From Dromaius novaehollandiae (taxonomy: Eukaryota; Chordata; Aves; Casuariiformes; Dromaiidae): a stretch of 64,000 nt of DNA. Every line of letters starts with the position of its first letter. The first letter of the stretch is position 1. A program made the translations under genes and the position numbers. Location: positions 142,186,721 through 142,250,720 of the forward strand of contig NC_088098.1 in the NCBI RefSeq assembly GCF_036370855.1, given 5' to 3'. The notes beneath the pieces are model-generated. The model made no database searches. It saw nothing but the letters and a program-made list of their open reading frames with translations, and was not told the DNA's origin. Below are positions 46,139 to 60,200 of the stretch, one piece after another.

Positions 46139-48930
46139 AGTCTGGATGCAACAATGAGCACAAGTGTCTAGGTGGAATAAGGCACAGTGAGAGATGTGGG
46201 ATTGATCAAATACTCCCACAATTTATACAAAAGTATATGGCTTTGTTCTCATTCCTCAATCCCTCCAGGACATGAGCAATACCTTATTCTTACATCACGT
46301 CTTACACCTCACTTTAAGCAACCTGAACTCATTTTGACTTAGTACCTGAGGTTCTAAACTCACTCTGGGAATTATTAGCAGTGGAATAAGAGGTTTAAGT
46401 TACTGAGACTTTAACTTATTAATGATCGAATAGGCCGTTTACATGAATTGATCAATTGGTACTATTGTGATTAAGGATAAAGGCTTGGTTATTCTGGTTA
46501 TTGGTCCTGAACTGAGGAATAAGGGGGAATGCCATACGGATTATAAAGCTCAGTGAGGTGAAATCTACTGGTATAATTCTGGATCTGACGTTAATAAGTA
46601 GAGAAGAATGTTCCTGTTGGCATGCTAATTTTATTCTTTCTCATTTTTTTAATTCATTCTTATTAAAATACACATTCGAATTATTTTGTTCACCTATTTT
46701 GTCTGTTTGGTTCAACGGCCTTGCCTCTTGTGTATGAATGTTTCATTCTTGCAGTTTTTCCCAGAGGCTATTATTTTCCTAGATAAGAGAAATTGCATTG
46801 TGATAAAACTATTGGAGTAACACTTAAATGCAGATGGAACATAACTCAAAATGTGGCATAGTCAAATCAACCATGGACTTACTGTATCTCAAAGTGCAAA
46901 TGAAAATAAACCAGTGAATTTGTCATTTTCAAGCCCAGTAAGAGAATGTGAGAAAACACACTTCTAAGTTGCCTTCCTTGATGTGGAGTAGTGCATAATA
47001 GAAGATACTGTGTTCTTATGCTACACAAATGGTAAAATAATGACTTCAGATGTACCATGCAGATTTCATATTTGTGCTTTATATATGATAACACTAGGCA
47101 GAATAACACTAGGCAGAATTCTAATTCATTTTCATACTGATAAATTAATGTTTCTTCACGTTACTAACAAAAACATAAGGACAAAATCTTTGTTCCTTAA
47201 AATTCATTGAAGTAGCTGGTTTCAGAAAGATCAGACAATTATTGGCAAAAGTATTAGCAGATCTTCCAAAGTAGTGTGATTAACATAGTGCTGTTATTAC
47301 AAATATAAATTCTATTTTTCATGAATGAAAAATTGCATGCTTCTTTGGAAAAAATGTAACATATTTTGCCGAAGATCAAGTGTTGTTTTAAAATAATAAA
47401 AACATTTATTGCATATATTTTGTATAAAAATAAACTCAATTGCCTAATTCATGGACCAGTGATGACAGTACTGTCTTATTACACCAATTTCCAATCTGAA
47501 GCAAACAAGTAAACTTTAGCATTTTCGCATTTTATTGATCATCATCTGTATCTTTGTGAAACAAAACACCAAAGGCTTTTGTAAACATGTAAGTAAACTT
47601 TGCATGCGTTCAATGACTTGAAAGAATGGATCTAATATTCAGACTGTTGTCATTTGGTGAGTTCATCTTTCATCCATTTTTTGCACTTCCCTTTTTTCTA
47701 AGTGGAAGTGCTGTACACTTAATTTAATAGCAATAATATTAAAACAAAATGGGTACTTAAAAAAGAAAAATTATTTCATATTTATTTCAGAAACATTTGT
47801 GTACAAACAAGCATACATATAATGTATAAGTAGTTTCTTTTACCAAAACTTATTCTGGGATGTTCAGTGGTGCCTTTTTGATCTAACCTTAGCCCTTCCT
47901 TGCGTTTAGTCTAGAGGAAACCTCATCCAAATAGCTAATGATGATATTAGGATGGAGGTTCATGTATAATCTAAATTTTATTTGAACATGACATCTGATC
48001 TTTCCTAAAATTCTGTGGACTTGTTTCTAACATTATATATTCTTGGGTAAAAACAAATAAACAAACAAACAAAAAAGAAGTAATTCCAGTGAACATAAAG
48101 ATTAGAAGGAAGCCTTCAGTTTGCTATTTAGAAATATCTTGTAAACAACATTGACTTCATGTGATAGAATGTATAATATAATAGGTCATATGATGGATCA
48201 TACAATGACTAAATATGACAGTACTTTATTTTTCTTCATTTTCTTAAAATTGCTTTTTAATTGTTCATAAAGATGAAATACATCAACTCAACGTGAAACC
48301 ATCAAGGACAGAAATATAACACTAAGATGAATTGTGGTATGCAGTTTTTCTGCAGATTAATATGTATTTCTAATATTCAATGTTTTCAATTACCTTTAGA
48401 GGTGAGAGAAGTCTAGTGAGCATTCCTGTTTTGACTGTGCTTATGAACCACATAAAATGAGAAAAAATTACATGAATGTCATGTCAAAAGTGAATTGGTG
48501 ATATGTCATTTTGCAAGAAATTAACTTAATTTGCAGATCCCCTGAAAGTATTCTAAATATTAAGGAGCTTGAAATGAACAATAATTTATTTAGAAATTGC
48601 TGAAAGATCATGGTATAATACCCCACTTTTTGAATGAGGCACAGGAAGAGAAACAAATCACAAAGAGTGGCTCCAATGTCTTTACAGGTTCACTAAGTTT
48701 TTTCTGAAACTGATGCACAGTATTATAATAAGAACATTAATATGAATATTACTATGGCAAACCATTGAAACTGATTCTGCTCTCCAATTCACCAGTCATG
48801 TACCGGCTTCAGGTAAATAATATTTAAATATACATGTGTTGGAATAGATTCAGATCTGTCTTATGTTTCTAGATAAAAGTAAAATATAAATTTATAAGGT
48901 ATCATATCCTTACTATCCATGGGGTATCCA

Positions 48931-48966
48931 GGGCCCAGACCCATATCAGGGCCCAGACCCATAACA
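48931..48966. repeat. 18-bp tandem duplication
   Basis: GGGCCCAGACCCATATCA is followed at once by a copy that differs only at one position (ATAACA for ATATCA). Confidence 0.9.
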
Positions 48967-50078
48967 GGAAGGTACATTGCCAGGCATGGGAATAGCTACA
49001 ATATAGCTCAGGAAGGACCAAGATGAGGGCCTGAGCTTAACTGCAGCTCTCACGCAGGAAAAGCCCCCAACAAAGCCTCTCCCAGTTCTTTCTCACTGTT
49101 AGTTTGTTTTGCTTTCTCTTTTTAGACAACATGTGCGATAGCAAGGAACCATGCAGGCACAGCTGGGTTCAGCTGTGTTTTTCAACACAGCACCACACAT
49201 GAGCCCTACTTATACTATGTTGTTCTTCCATATCTCCAATTACACGGGCTCACCAGAGTAAATCATAGAATCTTCAAAAAAGTAATCTCTTAATACAGTT
49301 TTGTTTTCCTTCCCTTTTAAATGAGCGTTATGAAGGTAGGGAAAACCATTTTATAAAAAGCAAATGAAAACACCTGCTAAAAGAAATAAAAAAGTTGCCC
49401 CATCTGGATTATTCCAAATACATTGTTCTCTCAGCTGTTTGAGTTATATGAAAACGGGATTTTGTTTTTGTTTTTAATATGAAAGTTACTTCAGATCTCT
49501 ATTCACCATTTGTTTGTATTAAATTAAAATATTTTTATTGTAATGAATTATTTATGTATGTATTTAATTATCTACGGTAACTTAGTAACTTAGTTCCCTG
49601 CTTCACTCACAGGTTCTGAGTAACTGCGTTGCTTGTACTGAAGGCTACTCCACAATGTGAAACAAAGCACACTCGGTGGGACTGTTGATTCCTGCTTCAA
49701 GATTGTCCTCCTGATCTGAACTAGAGCATTAAGGTAGATATTTCTATTTAGTTTGCTTCTTATCATCTTTTGGAGAAAACAAACTAATTATGTTTGAGAC
49801 AGGTCCAAGTACTGTCTGCAGATAGTTCACTCCAGGAGTCATTTCCTAACAGCAGTAAGGACGAGACTGCAACAGGGACTACCCTTTTCCCCATCCCATT
49901 AAGGTCATTCATGCTATTTTAGAAGCCTTACATCCTTCAACACTTTCTTGTTTTCTCTTGCTATGCCGCAGAGCAAGAAATGCATAATCATTAATGTCAT
50001 GCTACAGAAAATACCACTTTAGTGAGCTGACACGTTATCAAAACTGTATTCCATGATTTTAGAACGGATTCTTCTTCC

Positions 50079-50114
<36 letters not shown>
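50079..50114. repeat. (CA)n microsatellite
   Basis: About 18 uninterrupted CA units. Confidence 0.95.
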
Positions 50115-50115
<1 letters not shown>

Positions 50116-53100
50116 TCACATGCACAAAGTATTTCATAGAAAGTAGGTTGGACTTTTATAACTTGCCTTCAGTGTCAGAGCTTAGGAACCCTTAAATTCT
50201 AACTGAAGGGCAGTAATACCACTGGAGAATATATTTCTTCTTTTCACCCTGGCAATGTCACAAGTATAACTCCAACTGTACAAATACACCTATCGCTGAA
50301 TCCCTCTTGATTCTCCTTGTACCTGACAAGTAACTAACTGATAAAACCATCTGGTGATGCTTAATATTCTGTACAACAACAGGAGTGGGTATAAACTATC
50401 ACAAAGTAAAGACCTATCAAAACAAGGCAGAAACTAGGCAGATCCTTTACGCAGATATGAGGCAATTATCCATTTTGTTAAAGGTGCTGTTCACTTGTTC
50501 TAAAAACTTGTGAAGTGGCAATTAAAAACTAAAATGAAATATCCTGGCACAAAATATGCTGGATTAAATAGTGTGACATGTTGCTGCAGGAAACTATGTA
50601 AGCCAAGAATGTATGGAGTTTCCAAAAGCAGAGGGATGTTTACATGGATAAAAGAGTGTTCAGATTTATAGTTGCTTTTGTCAGCAATAACTTGGAGGTA
50701 ATATGATAGTCCAGATTTAAGCAGCCCACAGTCATTGTATAAAATTTAATTTAACAAATGCTATTTATTCACATTTTCCTTTTGCACTGAGGTTACAGTT
50801 TCCTCCAACCATGTTATATTTGTTACTATTGGAGACAGGGCACAGGACTAAGATTAAATTCAAAGTCTACCTCATGTGTGTATTTAAAAACAACAAAAAA
50901 GGCAACACAAAATGGTGGTTACACCATTACTATCACTGATCTATCTTTCCAGATGGTAAGCAAGATAATTCACTCTGAACAAGATAACTCACTCGCAAAC
51001 AGTATCCCTATTTTTTTCAGATATGCTCTGAGCTGGAATAGAAGCTATTGTCGTAATAAAGTTAAAGGCTACATTCCATGGTATTTCCATCCATGCTATA
51101 ATTGGTCAAGCTTAATGTGATAGCAGTGGTGGGGAAAACATACTAATTGAAACACTCTGTTTCTTTGTGGCTACTATTCACAGCTATATTTTATCCTCAT
51201 TTTTTAGACTGGTCTGTTCCAGGTGCCCAAAATGCCTTCAAGGCTCCTCAGATGGATCTCAGTGTTCAATTCACTTTTATCATCAGCAGAATGCTTTCCA
51301 CAAACAATAGACACTGCAGTATTTGTTGCCTGTGGCACGCAACAAAGTCTATTTTTGTTATAGCCAGAGGTGCCTTTCTAAGGCAGATCAACGTTCGTCA
51401 CTTTCTTTTCTGTAATTTGTTCTGTCTTGCTGTTTCATTCAGTTATGTGACAAGCCATCTCTTGACATGACTGATGGAACCGGGTGTGACGTCTCACATC
51501 ACACACTGTAATAACTGACCATAAGAGAGTTTGCATTGATTTCAAAAACTTCAGGCTTCCAGGCACAGATTTAAGAAGAAGGAAAACACACTCAACCCAT
51601 ATACATGCTTTGCAAAATATTTTCTGGTTGGTATATGTTAACAGAAATATTTTAAATAACATGCATATTGAGAGATGGGCAGCGAATTTTCTCACACTAC
51701 CTTCAGTTCGCTGATTACCCTAAAAGGGATTGTCAGCTGAGGTGCCTTGATATGAATGTTACATTCAAAAGTCAACTTTTTGGGGAGTCACTCCCCTTTG
51801 TGGAAATTGAGATAAATTACAGTAGAACAGTTACTTTCATTGAAGGTCAATGCTCACTGGGACTTTGAAATGTCAGCCATAGAAAAACAAATACAAGTTG
51901 CAAAATAATTTTTTTAGTAGATCATTACTTTTCCCAGGATCAGTATAACTATGGGTCTAATGAAACTCAGAGGTTAAAGAGGACAAAAATATGCACATTT
52001 CTCAAATGCAGGAATAATTATCTTTTTTTTTTTCCATTTTCCAGTGCTGCTGCTTAAAAAAATGGCTTTGTGTAATAGTAACTTGATAACACTGATATAA
52101 AGAAAAATATTTTTTCTTCTTGTAATAAACTGGAATTTTAAACATTTTCAATATTTCTTTCCAATTTTCCATGCATAGGATAATAAATTAGAGGTTTATA
52201 TTTTGTTATTTAATTTTACTGTTGTTGTCCTTTGTCGCAGGGTAATAACATTTTTTTCCTGCAAACTGGAATACACCTAAATGGCATATGATGCAGAAGA
52301 TAAACTGTGGAGAGCAAGAGACTAAGAGAGTTTAATAGCTTTATTTGTAGAAGGTGATATGATCCAAAACTGAGTGTCCCATAGTAGGAAAACGTAATAA
52401 AAATATTTAAAAATCATCTTGCACACACAGCATAAACAAGCTGTCAAGTGTGTTCGTCATATTTACTCATATACGTATGTGGAATGTCTGCCTGAGAGGC
52501 AGTGTGGACATGCTGAACAAGAATATGAACCTGTTGTATAAGATGTGGTAATGCTTTGCTAAGAGAGGAACAAAGTACATTGGGTGTCATAACCTGCATA
52601 AGCTCCTAAAAAACATATGCAATGCAAACTGCACTCAGCCAGTGTGTCCTGTAACAAATTTGGATTATGAAATGATCCACTGCATGACAGTATAACCTTG
52701 ACCAGCTTCATATGAAGGAACGTGTGTACTGTCTGCATATTGAAAGCAGGATTAGTCATTCAAATTACCTGCATTGCAGCTGAGCAACTGTTAAACTCCT
52801 CTGAAATCCTACAGCATTTAATGCTACCTCCCAACCACGTAGAAAGCCAGTTGTCACAGGTTCATATAATTCATTTCTCATGCAATACACTGGAGACAGA
52901 CAATTACTGTCAGTGCTCAGTACTGCAGTTTTTATCATCTTCCAGAACAAAAGACACACTTTTTTTCTTTTTTTCTTTCCTTTATTTATTTTTTCCTCCA
53001 AGGAAGGAAGACAGTGAGAGCTCTGTCAGCTTTTTTGGCCATGAACCTGAAAGAACTCAGTCAGTTTAACAGCCTTAATATCTTTGCAGCGCTATAAATA

Positions 53101-55679
53101 AGGATCTGTTTTCCCAAGGTAGGCAGCATTTCAGAAGAGGATACAAAAGAGGGAAGAAAAAAGAGAGAAAGTAAACAATAATAGTTCAAATAGGGCAATC
53201 ACTGGTCTAACCCTTTTGACATTGAATCTGGCATCTTGTTATAAATTATGATTCCTGTGAAGAGGAGGATTATATTTGATATGCACTAAGCCAATTTAGA
53301 CAGAGAAATTGCATGGCATCTTTTCTAGCAACACAGGTGACCTTATTTTATCAGGTTATTATTACCAGAAGAGGCCAGACTTAGAGCGCCAACTGCTGGC
53401 AGGTGTTTCTCTACATTAACTGATGCTTTAGAATAAAATTCATAGGGCAAGTGGCTGGCTAAATCTTCTGGTATTTTGTTTCCCCTAGCAGAAGGCTATC
53501 TGCTTTTTCTGTAAGCTGAAATCCTGTGCATTTTCTTTACAAGAAAAAAGAAAAATGTCCCTCACAATCTCTTCCATTCCTGAAATGCTTTACATCCCTG
53601 TACAACATAAGGGTTGATGTGGTAGGCTTGTTCATTTTCATGTCCATGTTTCAATCTCTCTCCCATGGGCTTCTCTGCTTGCTTTCCAGTAGCAATGTCC
53701 CTTAGAGCAGCAGGGCTTCAATATTGCTGCAGGCTTCCTAACATTACAGCCCTGCAAATGTCAAATGTTGTTCCGGTGAAGGCTGCTGACTCAGTGGCAT
53801 TCATTTGCTTACAACTTCCCCCTCTGGGCTCTTTCTAGCTTTCCTTTCGCCCCCATCCACAGAGTCTGATGCTTGGCATATTTCCCAACCCCGTATTAGT
53901 CATGCCAGAAACTGAACCACGTATTCTCAATTGAGCTGGTTCCACAAGCCACACAAGAACCCTTATGAACCCAACAGACCACACAGCTTTGATAATTTTG
54001 CTAGAAATTAGTGCTTATGGAAGCAGCAACTGTGCATTTCAAGCAGCTTTTCTGGACTTGTAATAGTGACAACTGCAAAGTTTGTTTAATGTAAACAGAA
54101 ATCTTAAGGTTATTGCTAAAATGCATTAAACTCCATGGACTTCAAACAAGCTTTGTTAGGACAGAACTTTAAATTTTTAAATGCAAGCCCTTGTCCTATT
54201 TACATTTAGCTATCAGTATACGTGTTATTCCTGAAGACAGACCCTCCAGCTTTTATGCTACATCTATTAAAGCTATTCAGAAAACTGAAAGGAAAAAAAA
54301 ATCTCTTCCTCATCAGAAAAAAAAAAAGCTATATGCAAATCAACAATTCTGTGTGGAGCATTTGGTGTCCAGAAATCTAAACATATATATATATTTTGCC
54401 AGTAAACCCTTTGTAATACTGTATTAACTGTTATTCTTTCTCATTACTCCCTCTAAAGGTATGTGCTTGTAAATGTCATAGGCATGACAAGGAAATGGAT
54501 GGCTATATGCTATCTGTCTGATGTGCTATATCTAGATATGCTAGATGTCTGATTTATAATTTTGTATTAGTCTCTACAGAACTTCCATAGCTTTTCTAAA
54601 TTAAGTGAAAATAAATCCAAGCGGCTTAAAATCCATTGACACAATACAGCTGGAATCAAGTTGGGGAAGAGGGAAGGAGAAAGAAAAGTAGGCCAAAGTA
54701 AAATACTTGTATGTCAGTCTGGAGGCCCCATTAGGCATATGCTGTTGAAAAACATACAAAAAGTATTAACATCATCTTTTTAACCCCTAAATTTGCAGCT
54801 AGGGAGGAAAAAATAGAACTTTCTTTGGGTTAATTTTTAGTGAGTAGAAAGACACTGCATAATCTAGTGAGCTTTACAGAATGCAAAGGGGGCTATGGGA
54901 AGGGCAAAAAAATCCTGGGCTATAGGAAGTTGTCACAGTCCATCAGAGATGTTGGAGGAGCATCAAAGCAATGAACAAAGCTGCTTGTGTCAATCAACCA
55001 CAATAGCAACAGCCTTCAGGCTTGCTTTGGGACTCTCATGTTACGGAAGACCTAGAAATGTCAGGGCTGATATTAACTTTTATTTTAAAAATATCTTCTA
55101 GCTGTTTTCCTGGTGGAAGAAAAAATATTCTTTTAGAAGCATAAGCCAGTGTAAAACAACTGTTAGGCTTTTATTTGGGTCTATTCAGGAACCTTTATCT
55201 TATCTATTCAGGATCCCACATCTCATGATATCTGTTCATATCACATTTAGTGATGCAACTAGCACTTGTCATCTGATGGTTCTGTTTTTTTGTTTTTTTG
55301 TTTTTTCTTTACATCTCACCCAGGAGAGAAACTTTCACTGAATTTAAAAAAACTGTGAAGAAGTATGCTGAGCACTTTGACTGGAAATGAATTCTACAGA
55401 TTTGGACAAGACCGGAAAAGGCTCTGACTCCTATAAAAAAAATGAAGAAAAATGTCTATAAAACCAGGGTCTCTGACTGGAATGAGACACGGTACCCTAC
55501 GGTGAATCAGGACAAAAATCTGTTAGTTAGTACAGAAAGCATAAGTTAAAGACTCTACCATTTGGACCCTGTCTCTGGACAGTGTTTTATGCTTTTAGGC
55601 ATGACAATTAACTATTCCTGTCCAACACAGGCTATGAGGAAAATAATATTTATTTAGTCTATTAGAGGTTGCTGGTCTC

Positions 55680-56255
55680 TTGGAGTATTTCTATGACTTT
55701 ATTTATTTAAAAATAAATAAAAGTGATGACTCTATCCATCTTTTAGCCATAGACATAAAGGCAGAAGAAACCACACAGGTAAGTACTAACATTTTGGATA
55801 AAGTAGCTCTTGGAGTATCACTACGCCACACTTCAGTGGCAGTGAAAGCTTTCAGAAAGTCTACTACCGGTGCAACAAGAAAGTTCATGCTAGGATTCGA
55901 CAGGACATTTTCATCAAAATATGTTTCATCAAAAACTGAAACATTTCAAAGGTGTATTGATTCTGTCGACCTTTCTGACAGGAAGAATATCAGCTGCAGC
56001 GTGGAGTCTCTACTGATTCCAGAGAAAGAGAAGGAAGACACAGATAAATACCTGCCCTTTCAGTTGGAAAGGAGGCCATACGTCTATTTTGAAACAAACA
56101 AACAAACATTGAAAGGTTTTGTTTTCATTGGAGTCGGGAATAAGAACAGATTTCAAAATCTCCAAAGGACATTTTTCAACCATCTTTATTTAGGAAGATA
56201 CTATTTAATGTTGTTATTTTATCAAACAAACCAAACTCCTTTTTTTTTTTTTTGA
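55680..56255 (+). other. Unexplained 191-codon open frame, doubtful
   Basis: The frame is open for 576 bp in moderately AT-rich DNA, longer than expected by chance for this composition. The product has no family I recognise, no signal peptide and no clear domain; it is rich in Lys, Ser and Thr and ends in a run of Phe encoded by a poly-T tract at 56240-56253. A perfect splice-donor-like CAG|GTAAGT lies inside it at 55777-55785, with a possible acceptor (CATCTTTTAG) at 55738-55747. It may be chance, a decayed mobile-element frame or part of an exon. I make no functional call. Confidence 0.2.
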
Positions 56256-56314
56256 ACCTTCTGTCTGGTGATCAGTTTGCTATGACAGGATTTTTCAAAA
56301 AAAAAAAAAAAAAA
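56240..56314. repeat. Poly-T tract followed by poly-A tract
   Basis: A run of 14 T at 56240-56253 and a run of 18 A at 56297-56314, 43 bp apart. The two could pair as a hairpin. No retroposon body with target duplications is evident around them. Confidence 0.85.
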
Positions 56315-56633
56315 CACAGAAAAATGTCAATGGCAACATAAGTTTCTTTGCCTACCTGCTGCCAGGACTCATATTTTTCATGAAGATCTTTACCACCTTT
56401 CTCAAATATTGCTCAGTTCTAGTCAGCCTTACATCACTATCAAGAAAATCGATTATAACTAGATGCCAGCTCAGCTGTTCTTATGTGAATTGCTCTGATA
56501 TCTGTATGTCCATTTTACTGTCCTGAAGCTAGTGTTTTGGAAAACCTGATGAAAACCAATATTCATACATCCTTTTAACTTGCTGCATACTAAATAGTAG
56601 AGAAATAACTTGTTTTCAATTTTCTTTCTTTGG

Positions 56634-56638
56634 CTGTA
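56634..56638. repeat. Target duplication, left copy (CTGTA)
   Basis: Partner is CTGTG at 57271-57275, one mismatch. Confidence 0.6.
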
Positions 56639-57270
56639 TGTCCCAATCCAGTATCGGGAAGGTTTCGTTATGATCCCAAGGACGAGGTTAAGATGCTAAA
56701 ATCGGTCAAATATCGTACAGTCTTTTAACTTTATTCTCAACGAAGTGGGGAGAAAAGGTGGGGAAAAGCGAAGGAGAGGCAAAAGGGAAAAGGGAACAAG
56801 GGTAAGGGGAAAAGATAGAGAAAAGTTGGAAAAGGAGGAAAGAAACTAGCTACCGCAAGTCCGATGATGTTGTGCTGACTTCATTCCAGATCGCCAACCG
56901 CCGCAAGCAAGCTTCCCGTTCTTGCCCCACCTCTGGAAGGTGCTTCCTCGCTTCCCATGCAGATTAGCTGTCATGCGCAGTCCGCCCTCTCGGAACCTTC
57001 CAGAAACGGGCTGGGGGCATCTGGGGGTCTCCTGCTCATGCGCAGATCACAAATGTGTACGTGCGGTTTGTGCCAGACATGCTGTTCCCCTAGAAGCCGC
57101 CTTCTGCCCTTTTCGTGCCTTTTTTTCCCTGTGCAGGCGCATGAGGTTGTTTACCTCGTGGACGGCTCCTGGGGGCGCCGGCACGGCATTGCCTGGCACA
57201 CCTCGGCGGCGGCGGCAGCTCGGCGGCAGCAATGTCGAGACAAAACCGCATTTAGTACCGGTTCTCTACA
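56639..57270 (-). mobile_element. Solo LTR of an endogenous retrovirus, 632 bp (copy C)
   Basis: On the minus strand the unit starts TGTAGAGAACCGG and ends GGATTGGGACA. Flanks are CTGTA and CTGTG, a 5-bp duplication with one change. The 3' end of the LTR (56639 to about 56765) is close to the 3' end of LTR A, including the AATAAA (complement at 56730-56735), but the 5' part is unrelated to LTR A and B. The 5' part is CpG-rich with a CGG/GGC triplet run at about 57204-57231. Purine-rich sequence at 56750-56850 replaces the GA tract of LTR A. Long frames on the plus strand here arise from GC content. No viral genes adjoin it. Confidence 0.85.
57204..57231 (-). repeat. (CGG)n-like triplet run in LTR C
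   Basis: CGG and CAG-type triplets in a CpG-dense block close to the 5' end of LTR C. Retention of so many CpG suggests a young insertion or a region with low methylation; that is an inference. Confidence 0.7.
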
Positions 57271-57275
57271 CTGTG

Positions 57276-60200
57276 TTCCTTACAAGCACATGCTGTGTAT
57301 TGACTGTAATTTTAGTAACCTCTAATAAATTTTAGAAGCTGTGAAATGTTCTCAAAGTTCAGTTGACTTCAGTTGATAATATTGTCCAGAAGGTAAATAC
57401 AGGCAAACATCAAGTACTTGGACATCAGAAGTTAAGAGAATCCAGATACACATTTCTGAAAACAGTAGCCTACAGAGTAAGCTACAAAGCAACACAACCT
57501 TGCTGCTGACCTGCTGGAACTGACAACAGCCACTAAGAATTATTTTAATGTGTGCTTCCTCTGTCAGACGCAGCTGTGTCAGATAGCTCAGGGACTAGTT
57601 TTGGGGGGAGTAGGAACTGGCAGGACTGTAGCTGTGGTTTAAGAAAGAACAGAATATCCCTTGACTCTTAGAGGGTCTGAGTGAGGCCCTACCTCACTCT
57701 CCAGAGGCAGTCTAAAGAAAGAATTGCTGAATAATAGTCTAAAGAAAAATTACTCATATACCCCAAGAGATCCAGGTATGTTGTGTTCTAGCAGTAACTT
57801 CTGTGAATTCTTTGATTTCTGTACAAAAACCTTTTCCTTCCGTGGAGATTGCTAGCAGCAAGGTAAAAACTTAGACTATTCTGAATATAAATCTCTAAGA
57901 CAACCCATCTCTGTACGTAGCAAAGGAGCTTGTATAAATTGCTGTGAAACTACAGAATTTCAAATGTGGGCTCTAGCTTTCGGGGAGGAGCTCAGCATAG
58001 GGCAGCTCACACAAATGACGAGGTTTGCTTATCGACCAGAAAGTGTTAAATATCTTAAAAAAATATGTGCATTGTCCCTTAAGGGTCCTGCACTGTCTAG
58101 AACACCAGTGTGTTAGTATGTGTGGTATAACTAAGCTGACTGAAGTTATAACTAAAGTGATTCAAGCAGACTACAAAAAAGCAGTTTTGTAAAACATAAA
58201 AAGAAAAAAAATCTTAGCTTTGTTCCAAATTACAAAGGGAAAGAACTCCACCCTGGATCTTCCATGTGCTCACAGGGAATGGAGTGTGGAGGAAAGAACT
58301 TTAAAAGAATTGTGATTTGGGATTGGGACCTTTCCTTCTCAGACTTCCACCGTGACTTTTGGAGACTATACTCAGATGGAATTCATGTCTACATTCATGT
58401 CAAATGTAGACAATGGTTTTCAGGTAACACCACTGCACATATCTGCAATCAGCCTACTTTTAGGGACTCCCTTTACAATCAATGGAGAAAAACAGATAGT
58501 TCTGGGGGGAATTCCTTTGCTTTTAGGATAAATTAGAGGAGTCATGCCCTATTAAATGTCCATTTCTCCCTATGAATTGTAAAGGAAGTCAAGGATCTCT
58601 AACCAGATATAGATGTAGATGTATGCAGTGTGACTAATTAAGTTAAGAAAAATTAGTCCTACTCAGATTCTTGTTTTTTTAATCAACCTCCAAAGTATAG
58701 AAATGGCAAAAACAGTACTTCAGGAATACTGAGACAATATATCCATTTAAGACAGTGATAGAGGCGACATATGTATCTATCAGTAAAAAATGATGAATGA
58801 TAACAATGATGTAAGCAAGGATGAACAAGTATGAGGTATTAAGGGAAGAGAATGGAATTCCATAAAATCTCCTATTACATGACATTCGCCTATCTCTTTT
58901 TTTCCCCTATTTTGTTAGATACTCCAGCTAGACTGTCTTCTGTTTTTCCCAATCTCTACCTTTTCTTCCTCTCTCCATTGTTTCCATTGCTCTGAGACTT
59001 TTCCTGTATATTTTGGCATTCTATGCTCTGTCCCACTAATATTCTCTCATCTGTGAACCCAGTGTGCACAACTACTTTATCCTGCTCTTTGCTACTCTGC
59101 TACCCTTCAGGGGATGAATGTAACAAGGAAAATGGTGAGGCTCTGACCAGTCTATATACCAGCAAAAGTAAGAATGGCTAAAGGAGGATTTCCTACTGCG
59201 TTCCTGGAATCTACTGTGGGAAGAGGAAGTTCTGTATGCTTGTGAAAACTCAGATGTGAAATGATCAAGGGCATATTCTTCTTTGAATGAAAATTGAATG
59301 AAAATACTGAATTCCCGAAACATAAGTTCGTATACGAGCATTTCCATTCATGTGAATAGAAGTCATCATCATTTTAACATTATTATTTTTTAGTTATGAA
59401 TTTAATAGTATTTGGAACTCAAGAAAAGACCCTTCTGGGGCAGCCGTCTAAATCACTCTGTATTTTACAAAATTGAAAAATCAAAGTAGAGCAGTCACTG
59501 TCCAAGTGGAATCAAAGATGGGATTACTAAATGTTAGATTCACAAAGGAAGTATAAAGTTCAAACATGTTGGTCACAACATCTCATCTCAAGCCATTTGG
59601 GTGCCTTTGAGCTATGTAGGAATGCCCTTGAGACACCTAATGTAGATATGGCACAGGTATTTTTTTTTCTTGAACTTTTTAAATTGTATAAACAAAAAGC
59701 TTTCTTCTTTTGGCATAACTGCATCTCCACCCAAGTTTTTCTGGAAAGCCATGTTAATAAATATATGCAAATTTTCCCACCGGGGACTGAGACCAGAATT
59801 TACAGTGTTCACCAGGACATATCACAAAGAGTCTTCTTCCACCAGCACCCTGTTTCTGTAATAAGGGGGAAAAAAAGTTTCATTTACTATTTTAATGAGT
59901 GCAACATATCTGAGTTTAATCCCAGCTGTTAAAAAAGAAAAAAAACTTATAGTGCTGTTATTGTACTGGTTTTTTTAAACACTTTATTGCTGAAATGTGT
60001 CTGTTTGTTTAAAGCAAAACTGTTTATGTAATCCACTAACAATTCTTAAGCCTTTATTCCTTGAAAGTTTGTAGTATTTCAAAATATGATTAAAAACCAA
60101 AAGGAAAAGAAAACAGATAAGTGCATAAAATTTTCAAAAATAGATGAAATACTTGATTAATTTGATAGTTTTTAGATGATATTTTCAAATTTAAAGCATT

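Larger units (their letters stand above)
46139..55679. other. Long unique AT-rich stretch, no gene seen
   Basis: No supported gene in about 9.5 kb. Small tandem repeats: a 15-bp duplication (TAACACTAGGCAGAA) at 47089-47118, an (AAAC)n run at 48050-48074, an 18-bp duplication (GGGCCCAGACCCATATCA) at 48931-48966, (CA)n at 50079-50114, a pyrimidine-rich tract at 52959-52997 and an interrupted T-tract at 55286-55306. Confidence 0.55.

Noticed and set aside
56240..56314. Poly-A/poly-T pair as a possible retroposed gene tail
   Set aside because: No upstream retrocopy and no target duplications could be seen; it is treated as simple sequence.
56922..57335. Two overlapping frames of 122 and 137 codons
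   Set aside because: They lie in the CpG-rich part of LTR C and run past its end into flanking DNA. No protein family is recognisable.
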